Assembly (NCBI GenBank): GCA_964420145.1
Contig: CAYQRB010000017.1
Span: 1 to 20,635 of the forward strand
Length of the DNA: 20,635 nt
Reading direction: 5' to 3'
Source: JAJTYI01 sp964420145
GTDB taxonomy: Bacteria; Patescibacteriota; Dojkabacteria; B142; OLB20
Below, piece by piece: positions 1 to 7,795 of this stretch. The notes under the pieces are model-generated. The model saw only the letters and a program-made list of their open reading frames with translations. It was not told the DNA's origin and ran no database searches. The translations under genes were made by a program, and so were the position numbers. Position 1 is the stretch's first letter. The number at the start of each line of letters is the position of its first letter.

Positions 1-497
1 CAACCAACCATTTTAAAGGCATTTTTATTTTGATAGACCACGTTATATATAAAATCAAAAAGACCATAAAAATAAAACTTTAGAAATCTCGGATGATAAT
101 AGAAAGTATAAATATTTTTAATCACGAAATATTTGAGCAAAAACTCAAACCAACCCATATTAGGATTCATAAAAAAAGGATTAACGATCAGTATCCCTTT
201 TAAGTTTTTTATATCCACTGCAACTCTGTCAGCGAGCGAACCACCAAATGAATGACCAACTAAATATACTTCTTGCAAATTCAGGTTGTTAATAAAATCT
301 GTTAATTCAGCTACCGCACTTCCATAATCGTTCACCGGAACGCTTTTCCCATGTCCGGGGAAGTTGATCGCATGAACCACATTTGATTTGGCAACTTCTT
401 TAAGCAAGGGTAAATACGAGTTATATCTCAGTGTACCTCCGTGGAAAAATATTATATTCTTTCCTTGTGAGCCCAATTTTTTGTATTCAATTCGCAT
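1..497 (-). CDS. Alpha/beta hydrolase, partial (3' end beyond window)
   Basis: Reading the minus strand from an ATG at 497 gives about 165 residues with no stop before the window edge, so the C-terminus is missing. The protein has an early HGG oxyanion-hole motif (about residues 19-21), then NFPGHG (about 45-50), then the nucleophile elbow GHSFGG with Ser at about 83. These are the classic order and spacing of the alpha/beta hydrolase fold. The catalytic Asp and His would lie in the missing part. Substrate is unknown; the family includes esterases, lipases and C-C hydrolases. An ATG seven codons upstream (518) overlaps a TATAAT at 526-521, so 497 is the better start. The gene is divergent from the phosphoesterase at 558. 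Fold is confident, function is open. Confidence 0.85.
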   Translation of the reverse strand, partial: MRIEYKKLGSQGKNIIFFHGGTLRYNSYLPLLKEVAKSNVVHAINFPGHGKSVPVNDYGSAVAELTDFINNLNLQEVYLVGHSFGGSLADRVAVDIKNLKGILIVNPFFMNPNMGWFEFLLKYFVIKNIYTFYYHPRFLKFYFYGLFDFIYNVVYQNKNAFKMVG

Positions 498-520
498 CTG
501 TTTTAGAAGAATTATCATCA

Positions 521-526
521 ATTATA
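521..526 (-). promoter_or_regulatory. Candidate -10 box for the alpha/beta hydrolase
   Basis: TATAAT on the minus strand, 23 nt before the ATG at 497. No good -35 is visible. A start near 514 would leave a leader of about 17 nt without a Shine-Dalgarno sequence. Confidence 0.35.
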
Positions 527-557
527 TGTTATAAATTGTTATTAATAAAACCACCTT

Positions 558-1248
558 ATGAAGAAGCTCGGCACCATCATAGTCTCCGATATCCACTGCA
601 CCAAAGTCTTTGACCAGAAGAAATACGATTATATTCTCAAACTTTTAGATAGATGTGAACGAGTGATCGTTAACGGGGATATGTGGAGTTATTATATTCA
701 GTCTTTTGATACTTTTGTAGAATCAAAGTGGAGCCAACTTTTCCCTGCATTTAAAGCCAAGAACTGCGTATATATTCACGGAAACCACGACCGAAAAAAT
801 TGGTGTAATTACAAAGTACGACTTTTTTCCGTGTACAATACCAACGAATACATTCACCAGCAAGACGGTTTAAGCTTTTATATAACTCACGGGCATTTGA
901 TATCAGGTGATTCCATCCAAAACGAAACTTATATAAAATTTAATCGAGCAGTCTTCGATTTCAACAGACTAAATCGCTCTTATAAACTATATATTACTAA
1001 ACAAGTTATTATTGAAAATACTTAGAGAGCAAAAATACTCCGGAATCTTAAAATACCTAAACAAACCTCATTATAAATTCGCAGCCGAACTCCCCGATAA
1101 TCAAATATTGGTTGCAGGACACACTCATGCTCCTGAATTTTCTCCCGAGAAAAGATATATCAACACAGGTTTTATAAACTTCGGACTGGCATACTATCTA
1201 AACATCCAAAACAGGAAATATACACTAGAGTGTGAAAGATATAACTAA
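558..1248 (+). pseudogene. Calcineurin-like metallophosphoesterase, interrupted by a frameshift
   Basis: Two overlapping reading frames together make one metallophosphoesterase of about 230 aa, the usual size for this family (UDP-2,3-diacylglucosamine hydrolase/LpxH-like and relatives). The first frame (558-1025) carries SDIH (Asp11, His13), NGD (Asp41), GNHD (75-78) and THGH (110-113). The last metal-binding motif, GHTH, lies only in the second frame (ending at 1248). Switching from the first frame to the next must happen between about 973, after the last stop in the downstream frame, and the TAG at 1023-1025. Removing one A from the GAAAAT run at 1014-1019 would restore a single frame. The cause could be a real inactivating mutation, an assembly or sequencing indel, or programmed +1 shifting; the sequence alone does not decide. 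Neither part should be active alone, because the two-metal site is split. The substrate is not identifiable. Confidence 0.8.
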
Positions 1249-1292
1249 AAACCAAGGATTGAAGGTAAGTTTGTATATCCACACTTTCCAAG

Positions 1293-1321
1293 TTTACTTC
1301 CTCAAACTTTAGCTCTATAAT
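1293..1321 (+). promoter_or_regulatory. Candidate promoter for the VKOR-like gene
   Basis: A TTTACT -35-like hexamer (1293-1298), a 17-nt spacer and a perfect TATAAT (1316-1321) lie about 30 nt before the ATG at 1351. The predicted leader is about 23 nt and lacks a Shine-Dalgarno sequence. Confidence 0.5.
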
Positions 1322-1350
1322 CCTGGTAATTAATTCTTAATTTTCCTCTT

Positions 1351-1590
1351 ATGCCCCATAAAAAGACCCTGCAGAGTATTTTAGTTCTGGCAATTGCCGG
1401 GGTTTTGTTCTCGGGATATCTTTCGTATTACGAACTGTTCGTACCCGAAGGATGCGGAGAAGCTATTGTTAGCTGTGGCGAAAAAAGTGTAACGATTGCA
1501 AACCTACCTGCTTGCGTATACGGGTTTGTAATGTATCTTATTATCCTTCTGCTTACAGGCTGGAGTTTACTAAATAAAAAGAATAAATAA
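1351..1590 (+). CDS. Small VKOR-like membrane protein (half-length)
   Basis: The 79-aa protein has two transmembrane helices (about residues 8-30 and 56-74) joined by a loop with Cys35 and Cys42, plus Cys55 at the entry of helix 2. The order GYLSYYELF, Cys, VSCG, then LPACVYGFVMY resembles the first half of vitamin K epoxide reductase family proteins. There the loop cysteines pass electrons and a G-I-P-x-x-x-G segment starts the second helix. A full VKOR has at least four helices and a membrane CxxC active site; these are absent here and nothing downstream supplies them. It may be a standalone thiol-redox helper for extracytoplasmic disulfides, a half that dimerises, or a degenerate copy. Family placement is inferred from motif pattern only. 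It has its own promoter-like sequence and no operon partner. Confidence 0.6.
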   Translation: MPHKKTLQSILVLAIAGVLFSGYLSYYELFVPEGCGEAIVSCGEKSVTIANLPACVYGFVMYLIILLLTGWSLLNKKNK

Positions 1591-1648
1591 ACCAAGACAA
1601 ACACTCTTGATCTAATAGTCAGTATAGGATAAGCCGACTATCCAAGTG

Positions 1649-2626
1649 TCAATCCTGAGAAATAGTAAACACTTGTGCCTTATGATCAGAGCCGGGGAAG
1701 TTCTTTAGCTCATATGTTGTGGGCTGAAGATCACTTGATAGAAAAGTATGATCAATTTGTGATTTAAAAAATGGTAGGGTCTGATAATACCACGAAAAAT
1801 TAAAGCTATTATTTCTAACTCTTGAGTAATCGTTGGAAGTAAGAGAATTATTTAACCTAAAAAATCTAGGAGACCACGGAGAAGTGTTAAAGTCCCCAGT
1901 AACCACAGCAGACTCACCTAGATTAGGTAATATAGAATTTTGTAAATAAGCAAGTTGCTCATTTCTTGAATCAAAATAGTCTCTGTTTACAGGAGCAGTA
2001 GTATGCACCATCACTACATCTAAATCGTTGTTATCTATTTGTAAGGCTCCTGATAAAAACAGTTTCTTATACTTAGAGGGTGGAAGCACATTGTCTTTAA
2101 GTGGGTATTTACTATAAATTGCTTTACCAATATAGGGAACATCATCAATTCCTGTCATATTTACAACCTTGTAAGGATAATTTGTGTTTAGATAACTTGC
2201 AAGGTACTGAGCTTGATCATCGGTATACTCTGTAAGCATCAGAACATCAGGATCTTCTCTTTCAAAAAAATTCTGCATCCCCCGAAACTCTTGATTTTTG
2301 TACCACAGATTGATACTGACTACCTTTATAGCTTGAGAATTATCCCCAGAAGCATTTGCACTTAAATCAAAATGAAAATTAAAAATAACAAGAAAAAGGA
2401 AAAATACAATCAGCCAATTAAACCAGAAGAAATTTAGCTGTTTAAGCTCATATCTGGAAAAAATCAAACTAACCGTAATAATTAGAAGATATACCGTATA
2501 GATTCCTACTAGATATGGCAAGAAGCTTAAAAAAAGCTCTCCATAGAAGCTCCAACTCAACAGTAATATCATAGATAGTACAATAATTGGCAATAGTAGT
2601 ATTGTTTGTATATATCTTTGCATCAT
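1649..2626 (-). CDS. Membrane-anchored endonuclease/exonuclease/phosphatase family protein
   Basis: The N-terminus has three closely spaced hydrophobic helices (about the first 90 residues). The rest is an extracytoplasmic endonuclease/exonuclease/phosphatase (DNase I-like) domain. Its motifs appear in order: SINLWY near the domain start, LTEYT (catalytic Glu), TGDFNTSPWS (Asp/Asn), QIDHTF and a terminal GSDHKAQ (Asp-His). All core catalytic residues are present, so it should be an active Mg-dependent phosphodiesterase or nuclease. The layout matches YafD/UPF0294-like proteins, whose substrate is uncertain. The open frame continues upstream to a TTG at 2662. I prefer the ATG at 2626 because a -10-like TATAAG (2670-2665) would put the transcript start downstream of that TTG. 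It could act on extracellular DNA for nucleotide scavenging, or on phospholipid head groups; that is speculation. Confidence 0.85.
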   Translation of the reverse strand: MMQRYIQTILLLPIIVLSMILLLSWSFYGELFLSFLPYLVGIYTVYLLIITVSLIFSRYELKQLNFFWFNWLIVFFLFLVIFNFHFDLSANASGDNSQAIKVVSINLWYKNQEFRGMQNFFEREDPDVLMLTEYTDDQAQYLASYLNTNYPYKVVNMTGIDDVPYIGKAIYSKYPLKDNVLPPSKYKKLFLSGALQIDNNDLDVVMVHTTAPVNRDYFDSRNEQLAYLQNSILPNLGESAVVTGDFNTSPWSPRFFRLNNSLTSNDYSRVRNNSFNFSWYYQTLPFFKSQIDHTFLSSDLQPTTYELKNFPGSDHKAQVFTISQD

Positions 2627-2717
2627 TAAATCTACAAAACCATCCCCAAAAAGGGGACTCAAGACTTATAAACGAAACTAACTATGGAATATTACATTAA
2701 ATACAGTTATTTTAGAG

Positions 2718-3167
2718 TTATCTGGTATGTTTATCACCAAAATTCAAGTATTTTTTGTACAAAACTATTCCCGTAAGCATTAATAATGTTCCAAACATAA
2801 ATGCATCTGTCCTATCATTAACTAGTGCTGTAGAGGGAAGTGGCCCGCTAGGTAGAGGGGTAGTTGCTCCATCCCCACCAGTAATTGAAGTTGGGGCAAT
2901 TTGAGTTGGAGCTACTTCAGTTGGTAGTATTTTTGTTGGTGCTACTTTAGTGGGAGGGACCTTGGTCGGAGGAACCTTTGTAGGGGTTTTATCTTTTTTG
3001 ATATCTTTGGTTGGCTCCAACACCACATCGGTTGGTTGTGTATCCGCAGAACTATCGGTTGGAGAAATATCTCTTCTAAGCTCCCAACTCACATAAATGG
3101 AAAGACTTGCTAACAGAGTAGTAATAGCAAATATAGTACCTACTATAATCTTTTTATTCTTATCCAT
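2718..3167 (-). CDS. Pro/Thr-repeat surface protein with sortase-like tail
   Basis: The 149-aa protein has an N-terminal signal/anchor helix (about residues 7-27), then a low-complexity stalk, then a C-terminal helix (about 121-136) followed by a basic tail (KKY...KHTR). The stalk contains about six five-residue repeats of the type PTKVP/PTKVA/PTEVA (residues 62-93). Just before the C-terminal helix is LPSTA (110-114). The order LPxT-like motif, hydrophobic helix, positive tail is the layout of a sortase cell-wall sorting signal, although Ala replaces the usual Gly. The protein has no room for a folded catalytic domain and is probably an extended spacer or surface linker. It follows no gene closely and is divergent from folD. 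No function is assigned. Confidence 0.75.
   Translation of the reverse strand: MDKNKKIIVGTIFAITTLLASLSIYVSWELRRDISPTDSSADTQPTDVVLEPTKDIKKDKTPTKVPPTKVPPTKVAPTKILPTEVAPTQIAPTSITGGDGATTPLPSGPLPSTALVNDRTDAFMFGTLLMLTGIVLYKKYLNFGDKHTR
2889..2984 (-). repeat. 15-nt coding tandem repeat (PT-K-V-x units)
   Basis: About 6.4 imperfect 15-nt units encode the five-residue PTKVP-type repeats of the surface protein. The three copies nearest the N-terminal side are the most alike, and the units diverge towards the C-terminus. Such repeats can expand or contract by slippage. Confidence 0.75.
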
Positions 3168-3261
3168 AAGTGACAGAGATTTCTACATCTATAATTTAAC
3201 GAAAATATAAAAATAAGTAAACTATTTTATAAATCAAATTAGATTCCTCCCCTAGATAAGT

Positions 3262-3267
3262 TATAAT
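3262..3267 (+). promoter_or_regulatory. Candidate -10 box for folD
   Basis: TATAAT lies 23 nt before the folD ATG, with a poor -35 (TTAGAT) 17 nt upstream. An AAGGA at about 3270-3275 is about 15 nt from the ATG, too far to be a normal Shine-Dalgarno sequence. Confidence 0.4.
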
Positions 3268-3290
3268 TAAAAGGAATTTATCAAATAAAT

Positions 3291-4172
3291 ATGCAGTTAG
3301 TACCAGGCCAAGATTTAGCAGATCAGTTACTTGCTACTCTAAAATCTAAAATCTCTCAAGTAGGAATACGACCAAGACTCGCTATTATACAAATCGGAGA
3401 AGACGAACCCAGCAATATCTATATACGCAAAAAACTCGAAATTAGCAGTGCTATCGGAGTTGCTACTGAAGTTTTTAACTATTCTGCCCTACAACTGGAA
3501 TTGGTTAAATCTAAAATTATCCAGCTCAATAGCGACGATAGTGTCAATGGGATTATAGTACAATTACCAACACCCGGAACGGAGATTTTGGATACGCTAG
3601 ATTTAATCAATCCGGCTAAAGACGTAGATGGACTAACAAGCCATAACCTAGGAAAAGTCTGGCATAGTCAGTCAATCCCTGTACTAGGTGCTACCCCCAA
3701 GGCTATCTTTTATACACTAAAATACATTGCAGAAAGACAAAACAGCACTATAGATCAAATACTCCTTGGGAAAAATATCTTGATTATCAATAGAAATATA
3801 CTCATAGGTAAACCATTAGCTGGAGTACTTCTAAACTACCAAGCAACAGTTACAATCGCACATTCCCAAACACAAAACCTCAACCAACTAATAGGTTATG
3901 CAGATATTTTAGTTTGTGCGACAGGACAAAATATTATCAACACAAACAACGCTATGTATCTAAAAAACGGAGTTATTATAATGGATTCTGGTTTTGCCAG
4001 ACAGGGGAAAAGGATAGTAGGAGATGTTGATCCGAAATCAGTCTCTACTAAAGCGTCCTGGCTTACCCCCGTACCTGGCGGTATAGGACCACTTGGACTA
4101 GCGATGCTTATGCAAAACACATACAATGCATCTATCACTCAGCTTCAACTAGATCCCCAACTTCTTCTCTAA
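3291..4172 (+). CDS. folD: Bifunctional methylenetetrahydrofolate dehydrogenase/cyclohydrolase
   Basis: FolD oxidises 5,10-methylene-THF to methenyl-THF and hydrolyses that to 10-formyl-THF in the cytoplasm, feeding purine and formyl-Met synthesis. The 293 aa are the usual length. Visible signatures are Y44-x3-K48 (catalytic Lys), IIVQLPTP (Gln91), DVDG (111-114), GKPLAG (173-178), ADILVCATGQ (204-213) and the C-terminal PVPGGIGP (260-267). The cofactor loop reads INRN where family members usually have GRS or GAS (about residues 166-169), so pyridine-nucleotide binding or preference may differ. The gene pairs functionally with glyA at 7796, which makes its substrate. Its last 38 nt overlap tail-to-tail with the DUF2298 gene on the other strand. 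Confidence 0.95.
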   Translation: MQLVPGQDLADQLLATLKSKISQVGIRPRLAIIQIGEDEPSNIYIRKKLEISSAIGVATEVFNYSALQLELVKSKIIQLNSDDSVNGIIVQLPTPGTEILDTLDLINPAKDVDGLTSHNLGKVWHSQSIPVLGATPKAIFYTLKYIAERQNSTIDQILLGKNILIINRNILIGKPLAGVLLNYQATVTIAHSQTQNLNQLIGYADILVCATGQNIINTNNAMYLKNGVIIMDSGFARQGKRIVGDVDPKSVSTKASWLTPVPGGIGPLGLAMLMQNTYNASITQLQLDPQLLL

Positions 4173-6315
4173 CTTCTACACTATCTTCTTGTCCTTGTGA
4201 TTGAGTTTCCTTTTGATCTTTACTCTCTTCTTTATTTTCTTTTTGGCTTCTACCTTGTTCTTTTACCTTTACAATAAATGTACCACTTTCATCATAAACT
4301 ACCTCCCCAAACCCCCTGAGCCTATCCTCATTGAGTTGCTGATAGGTCTCTCGTTCTTTGTTTCCTACAAAAATATACTCGACTTTATATTTTTCCAAAA
4401 ACTCTAGGTCTGCATTCTTCTCATATATCCCATTATAAAAACCCTCAACTTCGTTTTTCCTTCCAAAAGGAATTTCTGAGTTCCCTCTCCATTGCCACTG
4501 ATGGGTAGGCCATCCAATAACCGTAACAAGACCTGTAGTAGAAGAAATCCTTGCAGAATAAGTATATGCCTCTCCTACTTCCTCAAGTATAACTGGTTGC
4601 CCTTTGAGGTTTTTATTTATCCACACTATTGCCTTATAGTCAGCTGGTTTTTCCTTTCGTATATAATCTATCCCATCCATTGTTCTGACGATTTGTTTAT
4701 CTTTGATAGGGTAAAAACCCTTGATTGCTACGAAAATATAGGCAAATGTCATAGCAAAAACTGTACTTGAAATTGAGAATACAAATAATTTGTAATATCT
4801 GTTTATTTTTAGTTGTTCAGAACTTATATTTTGCTCTACTTTCTCATTATGCAAAATATTATAGATATAGCTAACCGCCGCTATACCAAAGATCACCCAA
4901 GCGTGATAATAAAACTTAAACACAGTATTGGTTCGGAAATACGGAGGGTTAGACTTATGGAAAATATCTTTTATAAATATAAACTCAACCCCTATTATCA
5001 ATGCTATCGCGCTTATTGTTAGAAGTAGTGGATATATTTTTAGTTTATTCTCTTTTATCACCTTTAACCTCAACGCAATCATAAATAAGAGTGGAGCAAC
5101 CAGAAACTGGAACCATATTTGTAACCAGGGTAATGGATTACTCTTTGTCTTAAATGGGACTATTCCTATAGGAAAGCCACCCTCGGGACCAACCGCTGGG
5201 CTATAATGTATGATATAAGGGATCATCAAAACAACCCCGGGTATAATCAAAGCAACAGTTGCCAAAGCAAAATCTTTTATTTTTTTCTCTAACTCTTCAT
5301 TAGTCTGCAGTACCTGATAAAAGTGAACTACTGAGAAAAGAAATACTGCAGTAATCATATCCCAACTATTGATTCCATACAAAGCTATGATTAGGGGAGA
5401 AATCATTGCATTAAAAATTAATTTCTGTTTTGTCCCGATTTTTTTAGTAAGAGCAACACATACTAGAGCTACCACTAGTACCAAAAAGGGAAGTGCTAAA
5501 TAATGTCCATGGACATCTCCCAAAACAATACTATAAGCTGGATACTCGTTTATAGTATGATCTATAATCCTAGTTGAATCAGGAAAAAAATACTTAAAAT
5601 CTTCCCCTTTGAAATATGCAACAAACCAGTTATATGCCATATGTAGATTCCCAGCATAGCAAATCCATAATGCACCAAGGAGAGAAAACGAAAGCTTAAT
5701 CCACTCCTTACCTTTCTTAAATAATTCCAAGAATATAGAGAAAAGACCAACAAAAGTCTGTGCGATAATAGTAACTAGTGCATAGTTGTAAACATAACTT
5801 ATCGCAATATTGCCCAACTTCCCCATAACTACATATAGGTAGTGCCCCAAATAATAGTAGTTAATATTTCCTCCCTGTGAAAGCCAAGGATCCAAAGGTG
5901 GGAAGTGAACTGTTCGGTTAATAGAGTTCATAAATGCTAAATTCATCATCTTCTCTGTTCCTTCTGTGCGTGGATTGAATGATCGTATAAAGGTCCAAAC
6001 TACCATAGTTACAAAAAACAACACTTCTTCGAGTAGCATATATTTCGTCAGTTTGAATTTGTGACGATATAACCAATAAAGGGAGGAAAGTATCGCTATT
6101 ACAAACAAGACCCATCCTACTACAGGAGTAAAAGGTAAAATCTTAATAGCAGAGAAAAACCACCAAAACATCCCTACGACAAACAACCCTACTAGCTTGC
6201 TAAAAGCATAACCTTTATCCTGCCAGTTCTTAAAAATATAACTTGTAATAGGTAATCCTATAATTCCGAAAGAAAATAAAAGAAGATACCAAATAATAAA
6301 TATTTTAATTTCCAT
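4135..6315 (-). CDS. DUF2298 (YYY-family) polytopic membrane protein
   Basis: The 726-aa protein has many transmembrane helices. The hallmarks of DUF2298 (Chlor_Arch_YYY) proteins are present: PRTEGTEKMM (115-124), DPWLSQGGNINYYYLGHY (142-159) with the YYY motif, TINEYPAYS (254-262) and GDVHGH (266-271), plus a later RTNTVFKFYYHAW segment. The family is thought to be a GT-C-like membrane glycosyltransferase, with acidic residues in extracytoplasmic loops as in protein mannosyltransferases; no reaction is established. The last 35 or so residues form a highly charged Glu/Lys/Gln tail. The start overlaps the end of the upstream oxidoreductase by 11 nt, so the two are co-transcribed and probably coupled. 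The TGA stop shows standard code. The 3' end overlaps folD. Confidence 0.9.
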   Translation of the reverse strand: MEIKIFIIWYLLLFSFGIIGLPITSYIFKNWQDKGYAFSKLVGLFVVGMFWWFFSAIKILPFTPVVGWVLFVIAILSSLYWLYRHKFKLTKYMLLEEVLFFVTMVVWTFIRSFNPRTEGTEKMMNLAFMNSINRTVHFPPLDPWLSQGGNINYYYLGHYLYVVMGKLGNIAISYVYNYALVTIIAQTFVGLFSIFLELFKKGKEWIKLSFSLLGALWICYAGNLHMAYNWFVAYFKGEDFKYFFPDSTRIIDHTINEYPAYSIVLGDVHGHYLALPFLVLVVALVCVALTKKIGTKQKLIFNAMISPLIIALYGINSWDMITAVFLFSVVHFYQVLQTNEELEKKIKDFALATVALIIPGVVLMIPYIIHYSPAVGPEGGFPIGIVPFKTKSNPLPWLQIWFQFLVAPLLFMIALRLKVIKENKLKIYPLLLTISAIALIIGVEFIFIKDIFHKSNPPYFRTNTVFKFYYHAWVIFGIAAVSYIYNILHNEKVEQNISSEQLKINRYYKLFVFSISSTVFAMTFAYIFVAIKGFYPIKDKQIVRTMDGIDYIRKEKPADYKAIVWINKNLKGQPVILEEVGEAYTYSARISSTTGLVTVIGWPTHQWQWRGNSEIPFGRKNEVEGFYNGIYEKNADLEFLEKYKVEYIFVGNKERETYQQLNEDRLRGFGEVVYDESGTFIVKVKEQGRSQKENKEESKDQKETQSQGQEDSVEVREEVGDLVEAE

Positions 6316-7606
6316 GCTTGGATACTATTAAATTAGATAAAGTTTTAGCTTGTTCAACTGCATAGTTTGTACCTCGGTCATGAGGATATACTTGTGTAAA
6401 GTTCGCATAGTAAAGACCATCAATACTCGTTTCGTATTCGGGAATCTGATATCCCGTTGTTACAACATGTTGTGCAAAAGCAGATTTATAGAAATGTACT
6501 TTCTGTATCCAGTCTTTTTTAAATTCAGGATTGATTTTAATCAGATACTCATAATATAAATCCAGTAGCTGATCCTGAGATTTATTAAATAACTCGTCTT
6601 TTGGATCAATATATTTTGCAATATATACTATTGTTTTTCCAGAGAAATCATCTTTTGAGACAAAATTAGTATGCTCTATAAGTGCTAAAAATGGCGATTT
6701 GGAATCGTTAATATTAAGCCAGTAATAAGGAGTTATGCTGTGTTTTAACTCTAGTATCATACAGGTTGCTCCTAGATACTTTATCTTTTCAATTTTATTC
6801 TTTTCATCCTCTGTTATCGGAAAAATTTTAGAGAAGATAGGTCCTGGGATTGTAGATACTACTAAATCATAAGATTTGGTTTGTCCGTTAAAGCTAAGAT
6901 TATGTCCTTTCTCTGATTTTTTATATGAAGTTAAATCACAGTTATTAATAAGCTCAACTCCGTATTCGTCTAGTTTTTCTACCAAAGTATCAATTAGTAT
7001 CTGAAAACCACCCTCCATATATCCTAAATATTCCTTCGATAGCGGATTAGGGCGAGAGCTCGCACGATCGTGTATCCTAGACCACATCCAACTCATTGAG
7101 ATTTTATCAAAATACTTACCAAACTTTCCCTTTAATAACGGCTCCCAGATAGCTCTTGTTGCCTGCTCTCCATAATATTTTCTACACCAATCAATAGCCT
7201 TAAAGGTCTCGTATTTCTTAGAGTATTTGGATTTCTGAAGAACAAAAGAAGTCAGACCTGCACGCAAGCGACTGATTATACCAATAGGTTTAAATTTCAA
7301 AAGGTCAATAGCACCTGAAAAGTTATATACCTTTCCATCCAAATAAATACCCATAGAACTCTCAAGGAACTCCAGTTTATGAGAAAGACCAAGCTCTTTA
7401 ATCAAATTTTGAATAGCAAAATCACTTCTAAACCAATGATGATAATATTTTTCTATATTTGTATCTCCAATTTTGATACCAGATGCTAGACCACCCCAGT
7501 CTGAGTTTCTCTCTAAGAGAGTAACCTTATACCCTGCATGAGAGAGCTCATACGCAAGTGTTAATCCCAGTATTCCACCACCTATTATTGCTATATTTTT
7601 TTGCAA
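6305..7606 (-). CDS. FAD-dependent amine-oxidase-type oxidoreductase
   Basis: The 433-aa protein starts with a Rossmann beta-alpha-beta FAD motif, IIGGGILG (7-14), ending at Glu32, followed by WGGLASG (37-43), where NAD(P)/FAD amine-oxidase superfamily members carry the second flavin contact. A C-terminal LYYANFTQVYPHDRGTNYAV segment is the matching FAD-closing motif. It resembles the COG1232 group (protoporphyrinogen oxidase-like), many of which sit in polysaccharide or cell-envelope loci rather than haem pathways; no haem gene is nearby. The start is TTG: an in-frame stop lies a few codons upstream and the first beta strand begins at once. It forms a two-gene unit with the DUF2298 protein, suggesting joint work on an envelope sugar or lipid (inference). 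The substrate is unknown. Confidence 0.85.
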   Translation of the reverse strand: MQKNIAIIGGGILGLTLAYELSHAGYKVTLLERNSDWGGLASGIKIGDTNIEKYYHHWFRSDFAIQNLIKELGLSHKLEFLESSMGIYLDGKVYNFSGAIDLLKFKPIGIISRLRAGLTSFVLQKSKYSKKYETFKAIDWCRKYYGEQATRAIWEPLLKGKFGKYFDKISMSWMWSRIHDRASSRPNPLSKEYLGYMEGGFQILIDTLVEKLDEYGVELINNCDLTSYKKSEKGHNLSFNGQTKSYDLVVSTIPGPIFSKIFPITEDEKNKIEKIKYLGATCMILELKHSITPYYWLNINDSKSPFLALIEHTNFVSKDDFSGKTIVYIAKYIDPKDELFNKSQDQLLDLYYEYLIKINPEFKKDWIQKVHFYKSAFAQHVVTTGYQIPEYETSIDGLYYANFTQVYPHDRGTNYAVEQAKTLSNLIVSKHGN

Positions 7607-7738
7607 AAGAAATCTTTAATAAAAACAAATTTTATCATATTCAATCTATCTATTAATAATACAATTCTCTATAATAAAAACAATACCTCACATATAGAGA
7701 AATGCTAAAACAAACAAGCTCCACAACATTTTTATATT

Positions 7739-7769
7739 TTGACTGATAAATCTTTCTGCCCTGTATATA
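7739..7769 (+). promoter_or_regulatory. Candidate glyA promoter
   Basis: TTGACT (7739-7744) is a near-consensus -35. TATATA (7764-7769) follows at a long 19-nt spacing. The glyA ATG is 26 nt further on with no Shine-Dalgarno sequence. The rest of the 190-nt divergent gap (7607-7795) is AT-rich with no other clear signal. Confidence 0.4.
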
Positions 7770-7795
7770 TTTTTTAACTATCAAATTTTTACGAA

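Noticed and set aside
1614..1643. GGATA...TATCC inverted repeat downstream of the VKOR-like gene
   Set aside because: Five AT-rich pairs and no T tract; likely chance.
2627..2662. TTG start for the EEP-family protein
   Set aside because: It would precede the predicted transcript start and includes the hairpin; the ATG at 2626 starts just before the first membrane helix.
4135..4137. Alternative genetic code with TGA as Gly
   Set aside because: TGA ends the DUF2298 gene just where its sequence becomes low-complexity tail, and no gene needs TGA read-through.
5562..5753. 63-aa minus-strand reading frame inside the DUF2298 gene, and similar frames opposite or inside other genes (for example 3896-4138, 10467-10676, 12903-13169, 16124-16432)
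   Set aside because: Each lies in another frame of a well-supported gene, has no family resemblance and no start context.
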